64,000 nt of DNA from Williamsia muralis NBRC 105860 (GTDB taxonomy: Bacteria; Actinomycetota; Actinomycetes; Mycobacteriales; Mycobacteriaceae), in contig NZ_BDAP01000004.1 in NCBI RefSeq assembly GCF_001598915.1, positions 494,414 through 558,413 on the forward strand, written 5' to 3'. Both the position numbers and the translations under genes were made by a program. The first letter of the stretch is position 1. Each line of letters begins with the position of its first letter. Below, in pieces: positions 21,601-30,600 of this stretch. The notes under the pieces were generated by a model. That model saw only the letters and a program-made list of their open reading frames with translations, was not told the origin of the DNA and did not search any database.

Positions 21601-24600
21601 ACTCGTCGGCGATGACGTATCCGATCAACATCTCGTCGCCCTGGCGATCGGTGTCGCGCAGCAGCACTTTGGCGTCGCTGACTCCGGGCTGGGCCCGTAG
21701 CACTGCCGCGATCTCGCCCGGTTCGATGCGGTGACCGCGAATCTTCAGTTGCTGGTCGCCGCGACCGAGGTATTCGAGTCGACCGCCGTCGACCCACCGG
21801 GCCAGATCGCCGGTTCGGTACATCCGGCTTCCGGGCGGCCCCCACGGTGAGGGAACAAATCGGGTGGCGGTGAGGTCTGGCCGGCCGAGGTAGCCGGCGG
21901 TCACCTGGGGCCCGGTGGCATACAACTCTCCGGTGGCACCGATCGGCTGAGGCCGGAGGTATCGGTCGAGTACCACGAGGCCCGCGCTCGGCAGCGCCAC
22001 TCCGATGAGACTGCGCGAATCGGAGGTATCGACGTCCGTGACGGAGAGGTGCACCGTGGTCTCGGTGATGCCGTACATGTTGACCAAGCGCACCCCGGGA
22101 CGCCGGGAATGCCAGTGCGACAACGCCTTGGGGTCAAGCGCTTCGCCACCGAAGAGCACCAGGCGCAATGACTCAGGCAGGTCGTCGCCCGGTAGCTGCA
22201 CCAGTCGCGAGAAGGCCGTCGGTGTCTGATTCAGGATGGTGACTTCGTGGCGTGTCAGCAAACCCACCAGGTCGTGGGGATCCCGAGCGGTGTCGTGATC
22301 CACCACCACCACTCTGCCGCCAGAAGTCAACGCTCCGAAGATCTCCCATACAGAGAAGTCGAAGGCGGCCGAGTGGAACCAGGTCCAGACGTCGTCGGCA
22401 CTCGCCCCGATCTCTGATTGGGCGGTGCTCAGGAGTGTGGCCATGTTCGACCGGGTGACCATCACGCCTTTGGGTTTCCCAGTGGATCCAGATGTGTAGA
22501 TCACGTATGCGATATCACCGGATGCGGCTGTGACGCGGTCTATCTCATCAGCACTTCGACGCGCCGCCAAGTCCAGCGTTGCAGGGTCGAGAACGGCCGG
22601 CATCTCGGTGTCGATCCGGCCCAGTACCCCGCCGGCACCGATGATTGCGGTCGGCCTGGCATCGGCGATGATGGTTTTGATCCGCTCGGCCGGGTACGTC
22701 GGATCGACGGGGACGTAGCCCCCGCCGACAAACAGGATGCCGAGCATGGCTGACACCGTGTCGGCCCGCCGGTCGGCGATCACGGCGACGAGGTCGCCGC
22801 GCTGCACACCACGCGACCTCAGTTCATCCGCTATGGCGGCCGCCTGGTTGATGAGACCGGAATAGGTGAGGTTGCCTGTGACATCGACCAGCGCAATCGA
22901 TTCGGGCGTCTCGCGTGCTCGATCGATGATGCGTTCCACCACATCGGTGTACTCGTGTGCACCATCGACCCGTGGCCTCGGTGACGCGACGGGCATGTGC
23001 TGGTCGTCGGGGCGGGTCAGCGCATGCATCGTGGTGACGCCTGGATCCACCGTCTCGGAAAGGGCCTGCACGGTCTGGACAAAAGTGTCAGCGAACTGCG
23101 CTGCCATCGCGGGCCGCACATGCCACAGTCCGTAACTCAGCGTGAGATGCATCGGGTTGCCATCACCGTGGTCGGTGATGGTGAACTCGAGTGGAACTCG
23201 CGCCTGGCCGACGCGTATCGGCGTCAACGAGATGTCGCTGTCGGAGACCGGCGCCGGCTGGTAGGCGACCATGACGTCGAGATAGGCATCCGAATCGAGG
23301 GTCCGCGGTGGCGCCAGGCGTTCTTTGACCTCTTCGAACGAGACCTCCGAGTGCGCGAGAGCTTGTGTGACCACGTCGCGGCTCTGTGAAATGGACTCGC
23401 GGACAGTCATTCCCGGGTCCGCTCGACTTCGGAGCACCACGGTCTGGACGAACATGCCGACCGCGGTCATCATCTCCCGGGTGCGCCCGGCTGTGGGGGT
23501 CCCGATCACGATGTCGTCGGTCCCGGTGAACAGACCGATCGTCGCGGCCAGGGCGGCGTGCAACACGTGGAAGACGCTTGCACTCTCCGCGGCAGCAATG
23601 CGTTGCAACGCGTCCCGAATCTCCGCCGGCACCGGGACGTCCAGGTAGTCGGCGGGTTCTGGACCGGGAGGCACGGTTGCGGTCTTCGACTCGAACGGTA
23701 GTTGCAGATGGATCGGGGCACCGTCGAGCACGTACGACCAGTGCTCGAGAAGCCGACTCCGATGCTCGGTGGAGCGTGGGGGTGTACCCAACTCCTTGGC
23801 CATGCGCCAGGCGTGATCACGGTACTGGGCCGCCGGTGCCTGCCATTCCGGCGCAACCCCTGCCAGGCGAGCCCGCACAGCCGTCGCGAAGTCCTCGGCG
23901 AGCACGGTCATCGACCATCCGTCGACGGCCACGTGATGTCCCACCAGCAGCAGCCGAAGACCTCCGCCACCGCCTGCCGCGAACAGTTCCGCGCGCCAGG
24001 GCAATTCGGTTGCAAGGTCGAACGGCCGTAGCGCCTCGGCATGAATGTTGGCAGCCGCGTGCGATTCTGGCAGTGGGCGAGGTTGGGCCAGGGCAGCAAG
24101 TCGAGTGCGAACCTGATCCAGCGGCACCAGACCAGGCTGCGGTAACCCGTCGTTGTCGGCCAGCACCGTGCGCAGGACTTCGTGTCGCGCAACCACATCG
24201 GTCAACGCGTCGATGACGGTGCGTGGCGATGCCTCGGATGGTAGATCGAGGACGGCGGGCAGGTGGTAGACAGCGCTACCTTCATCGATCCGACTCAGTG
24301 CCCACAGCGCCCGTTGCTGAGCGGTGGCGGGCGGTGCGGCAGACCCGATCGTCACCTCGGCGGCGGGTGTAGCGCGCGGACGTGCTGCGTCGACGGACAC
24401 TTGCAGGTCTGCGATGGACGGCGCCTCGGCCACCATCCGCACACTGACGTCGCGGCCGGTGCGTTCGGTCAGCAGGAGCGCGATATGCATGGCCGACAAC
24501 GAGTTCGCACCGACGTCGAAGAGGCCGGCCTCCGGACTCAAACTGGTCGGCGGCACTCCCAGGACCTCGGCGATCACCTCTGCCACGGGCAGCACCGCGT

Positions 24601-27600
24601 TGCCTTCGGCGGCGACCGCACCTCGCGCCTCGAGGGTTGGCAGTGCGCGGAGATCTCTCTTCCCCGAGGCGTTCAGCGGCCAGGTGTCGACCACGACAAT
24701 CCGCGAGGGGACGAGGTATCCGGGTAGGACGGTGCGCGCCGCGTCACGCAGTTCACCCTCGTTCGGCACCTGGCCGGCGAGGTCAGTTCGAAGGCGAACA
24801 TACGCGAGGATTTCGCTGCCGACCGCGGTGTCACTGTTGCGGATGACCACTTCCGCTTCGGCCACGGCGGGCAAGGTCTGGAGCGCGTCGACGACATCGC
24901 CTGGCTCGACGCGGAATCCGCGCACCTGCACCTGGCGGTCCGACCGACCCCGGTATTCGAGCTTGCCGTCCACGGTGCGTCGCACGATGTCACCGCTGCG
25001 GTACATCCTTCCGCCACCCGACTGTGCCGGGCAGGCGACGAACCGTTCGGCAGTCAGACCGGGCCGCCCCACGTATCCGCGAGTGACCTGGGGTCCGCAC
25101 GCGTACAACTCGCCCCATACTCCGTTCGGAACCGGCTGCAGCCAGCGGTCGAGAATCTGAAGTGTGGTGTCACGAAGCGGGTCGCCGATCAATGACCGAT
25201 GGTCTGTGGGGTCGGTCTCTTCGATTGTCAGGTGCACCGTGGTCTCGGTGATGCCGTACATGTTGGACAGCAGCACGTCCCGGCCAAATGCGCTGTGCCA
25301 GCTCATCAGACGGGACGGGTGCAACGCCTCACCGGCGAAGACGACAGCTCGAAGGGCACCTGGGTCGGTGTCTCGAACTGCCACTGCAGCAAGCGGATAG
25401 AACGCCGAAGGCGTCTGCGACAGGATGGTCACCCCGTGTGTGCGCAGGAAGGGCCACAGCGCCTGGGGGTCGCGCACGGTTTCCTGGTCGGCCAGCACAA
25501 CGCGGGCGCCGGTTGTCCATGCAGCGAAGATCTCGAATACGGAGACGTCGAACGCAGTGGAGTGGGTGCAGCTGAACACGTCGCCGGGGCCGAAGTCGTA
25601 GCTGGTTCGGGCGGCGTCGAGCAAGGCAGCCACGTTCGCGTGGGTGACGGCCACGCCCTTGGGACGGCCGGTAGATCCTGAGGTGAAGATGACGTAGGCG
25701 AGGTCGTCACCGTCGACGTCCGGTGTGTGAGCAATGGGGTTGTGGTCATTGGCTTCCCGGCTTTGGTCTACATCGAAGATGTTCACGTCGCCGGGGATAC
25801 TGCGCCGAGTTCGCGAATCAACTAGTACGGTGGCCGGTTTGGCGTCTTCGATGATCGCCGCGACGCGCTGCTGCGGATACTCCGGATCGATCGGCACATA
25901 GGCAGCGCCGGCAAACATGGCAGCCAATTGGGCGATCAGCGCGTCCGGATGGCGGGGTAGCGCGACGCCGACCAGGTCGCCGCGACGGACGCCGGCCGTT
26001 CGGAGCCCGCCTGCCACCTGCTCGGCTCGTCCGATCAGCTGGTTGTAGGTCAGGACCTGATCGCCGAAAACCAATGCCGGAGCTTGCGGATCTCGATCCG
26101 CTGCGGCGAGTACCTGCTGGACGAGCGACGCGCGGGTACGCGAAGTTGGCGCTTCGAGCGAGTGATGCTCCCCTGGAACCAGTTCCCCACTGGTCGACTG
26201 AGGGCGCACGAGTGATTGGGCAAGCGCTGTGACGTACGAGTGACACATCGCAGCCGCGATGTCGCCACTGAAGAGATCACTGCGGTAGGTCAACTCCACC
26301 CGGAGGCCATCCGCGGTGTCGTCGACGATCCACTGCAGCGGAATACGGGCGTGTCGAGGGTCTTTGGGATGGAACTCGATCTGGAGGCCGTCGACGTCCC
26401 ATCTGCCGACCGGCTGGTTCTGATAGGTGAGCAACACGTCGGACAGCGGCGCCGTGGTGATGTCGCGCTGCGGTCCGACCGCGGCGGCCACATCGGCGAA
26501 CGGGACATCGGCGTTACCCAGCGCGAACGCCAAACCGTCTGCGGATTGCTCGAGAATCTGCTCGAACGATGTTGTGGGGCCGAGGGTGGAACGTATCGCC
26601 ACGGGGTTCACGTACATCCCGACGGCGGTGTCGAGTTCCGGTCGACTCCGACCTGCCTGCGGCACCACCACCACCAAGTCGTTCGAACCGGTGAACCGCG
26701 CCAACGTCACCGCAAGCGTGGCGTGGAGCCAGGCGAAGGTGCTGATCCCTCGCTCGGTGGCCGCATCGTGCAGCGCTGCGGTGATCTGCGTGCCGAGCGT
26801 TCGTCTCTCCACCGCAGCAGGCGCCGGAACATGCCGATCGCCCACGGCCGGCCGGTCGATCGGTAATTCAGGACGAGCCGGCAGGTCGGCCAGTCGGCGG
26901 GTCCATCGTTCCAATTGCTCTGCCGAACGCCTGGTTTCGTCACCACTCGTCGCGACAGTGGCATCGATGTACTGCGTAGCCGGGGCCCACGACGGAGCGT
27001 GGCCGTCGACACGCGATTGATAGGCCGTCGCCAGATCATCGACCAGGACGCCCAGTGACCACCCGTCCACCGCAGCGTGGTGGGAGCGGACAGCCAAGCG
27101 GTGGTGGTCAACACCGATGCGCGAGAGCTCCAGCAGCAGTGGCGGCCGTGATGTGGGGTCGATCAGTTGCTCGGAGACGCTCACATCGCTCGTGGCGTCG
27201 TCGGTCTCGAAACCGTTGTCGGCGAGAACTTCTCGAACGGTGACGACGTCCTGCCAGGCAGTGCCGTCGGGCTCGAGACGGATGATGGTGCGCAGCGCTT
27301 CGTGACGATCTATGACGTCTGCGATGGCCGCCATCAGCGCATCGCGATGCAGCGCACCTTTCAGCTCGACATCGGCTTCGAGGTGGTTCGCGGTGGACCC
27401 CGGGTCGAGGCGGTCGGCCAGGATCATCGACATCTGTCCCGATGACGCGGGTGGCCGTGGCGGACGGGGGCGATGTGCGTCTGTGGGCGCAGCCGTCTTC
27501 ACGAATTGCTCCACCAACAACGCCAATTCGGCCAGGTCACCGGCTTCGAGGACTTCGCGAACGCCGATCGCGTTTCCTGTCGCCGCACCGATGCGGGCTG

Positions 27601-30600
27601 AGATCCGGGTGGCGTCGAGCGACGAGCCGCCCAGTGCGAGCAGGTCGTCGTACATGGACGGTTCGTCGATGCCGACCGTTTGCGAAATCACTTGTGCAAC
27701 AAGTTGCTCGGCCGGGGTCAGTGCAGCCCGGTGGGGGCGCTGGTTGACAGTTGACGGGTGAGGCAACGCTTCCCGGTCGAGTTTGCCAGAGGGAGTCACC
27801 GGCAGCGCTCTCATCACGACAACGTGGGCCGGCCACATCGCCGTCGGCAGACGCCTACTCAGGTGCTTGCGGATGCGGGTGGCGAGACGACGATCGTCTA
27901 CGTGCGAGGAGACGTACAACGCCAGCGCCTCGGTGTCACCCGAGCCGACGACAACGGCTACCGCCTGGTGCACGTCGGGATGCGTCTCGGCAGCCATCGC
28001 GATCTCACCCGGTTCGATCCTGACGCCCCGGATCTGCACCTGGTCGTCGCTGCGTCCCGCGTAGTGCAGCCGGCCTGAGGTCGAGTCCCGCCGAACGCGG
28101 TCGCCGGTGCGGTACATCCGCTGTCCGGCAGTTCCCCAGGGGTTGGCGACGAAAGCGATTGCGGTGAGGTCAGATTGGCCCGCGTACCCTGATGCGAGTC
28201 CTGGACCTGCCAAGTAGAGGTCGCCGATCACGTCGGACGGGACGGGCCTCAGCTGGTCGTCGAGGACGTAGCAGGTCGCGTCGGTGATCGCGGTCCCGAT
28301 TGCCGGCGGTTCGTCGAGGGGCCGCAACGGTGCGCTCGCCGTCGCCATGATGGTTGCTTCTGCGGGACCGTAGAGGTTCAGGACCGTCCGGTCGCTCCCC
28401 CATCGCCGGACGAGGTCTGGTGGGCACGCCTCTCCGGCGAGCATGAGGGTGGAGCAGACGTCGGCAGGGAGCCCCGCCGGGTCGACCGTGGCAAGAACGC
28501 TCGGGGTGATCACCGAATGTGTGATCGATGCGCCGGTGAGGAACTCGGCCAGTTCCTGGCCCCCGACCACGTTCGGGGGTGCTGGGCAAAGCGCTGCGCC
28601 ACCCGATGCGGCCAGCAGCATCTCGAAGATCGACGCGTCGAATGCCGGAGACGCGAGCCCGGAGACCCGCGCGTTCTCGTCAATTCCGAGCGCTCGCTGG
28701 TGCGCCATCAGAGCAGCGAGCCCCCGGTGGGTGACCTCGACGCCCTTCGGTGCGCCGGTGGAACCAGATGTGTAGACGACGTAGGCGATGTCGTCGAGCG
28801 TCAGTGGGCGCGGGAGCTCGATCGGAGTGTCTGGGGTGTCGGTGAGGTCGACGTCGCTCAGGTCCCACCACTGGGTTGTGTCGCCTGGCGTTACTCCCCC
28901 GCGCGACGTCAGGATCTTCACCGGGTTCGATTGGGCGAGTTGCCCATTGATACGGGAGGCCGGGTGCGCCGGGTCGATCTGCAGCACGGTGGCGCCGGTG
29001 CGGGCCGCCGCCCAGAAGGCCAGCACCTGGTCGAGCCCCCGGCCGGTTGCGATCGCAACGGTTGTACCCGGGGCAGCGCCACCATCTTTGAGACGGTTGG
29101 CGAGTCGGCGTGATCGTTCGGCAAGCACCCGGTAGGTCCAGTGCGCCCAACCCGCGTGGAGCGCGGGGCGCTCGCCGTACTGAGCCGCTGCAGCATCGAG
29201 CAGTTCAGGGAGCGGCTGGCCGGCAACAGTCGGCGTTGAAGTGATTGTCAGGCGCGATAACTCGTCATCTGAGTCCAGCGCGATGTCCGCGAAAGATCTT
29301 GCGGGGTCGTCGATGGCAGTGATCGCGACCTCGCGGATGAACCGGAGGAGCCGACGGTGGTGGCCTTCCAGTTCTTCTGAGGAGTAGCGATTCGGGTTGG
29401 CCTCCAGGTCGAACCGCAGTTCGTCCGATGCAGAGGGATTGCCGGTGCGGTAGAGGTTGACGGCGAGGTCATCGACCGCGCTGGTGGACAGCACGTGTAG
29501 CGACCCGGCCACATCGCCGAAATTGATCTTGTCGACGGTGAGCATGAGGTTCAGCAGCGGCCCGGTGAACTGCCGGTTGGGCAGCACCGCGGAGTCGCGA
29601 GGCATGGCCTCGGCCATGTCCTCGAACCGGAAGCGTTGGTGCCGCAGCGCACCCATCATCGCTGCCTGGGTGGAGGTGATCGCCGCCCGTACGGTGCAGC
29701 GGCTTCCGATACCCGTGCGAACGGGGACGACGTTGGACACCGTGCTGAAGGTCTTGCGCAGCAACGCAGTTGTCCGCGCGGCGACGGGCAGGCTCAGACT
29801 CACATCTTCCTGGCCGGAGATCCGGGCGAGGTACCCCGACACCGCCACCGCGATGATCACCGGCATCGTTGTGCGAAGTTCGGTCTCGGCTTGGGCGAGC
29901 AATGCTGCGGTGTCGGGTGGAAGTACTGCGGAGTGACGACGTGGTGATGGATCGGGTTGTCCGGTGCGGTGCGCAAGACTGATCGGCGGACCGATGCCGT
30001 CAAGTTGCTCGGCCCAGTACGCCCGGTCTTTCTCGAACCGCGGCGATTCGCGGTAGTCGACATCGGTTTGCGCCAACCCGGACAGGTCCGATTCCGGTGG
30101 GAGGTTGAGGGAACCGTCCTCCGAACGTTCGTTGTAGGCGGCGACGATGAGTTGCAGCGAACGGAATGCGCCTGCCCCGTCGAACGTCAGGTGGTGGCCG
30201 CGCATGTAGTACAGCCACCGGTCGTCTGCCACGCGCAGTATTGCGGACGCCATGAGTCTGTCGTGGAAGACGTCGAGTGGGCGCGTGTAGTCGTCGCGCA
30301 TCCACTGGTGGCCGGCCGCGTCCGGATCGGGTTCGGAACGCAGGTCTTTCATCATGATGTGGTCGCTGAGGCCACGGTCGATGACCTGCTCGATGCCACG
30401 CTCGGTCTGTTCGAAGCGGGTGAACGCTATCCCGGTTTGCCGTGCCACTCCGAGCGTGACCGCCCGCAGCAGCTCTGCATCCAGGTTGCCTGTGAGTTCG
30501 ATACACAGTGCAATGTTGATGGGACACAGAGGAGTTGCCTGCTGGGCAGCCCACAGGGCGCGCTGTGCGCGCGTCAGTGGCTGCCGCAGCACCTGCCCCA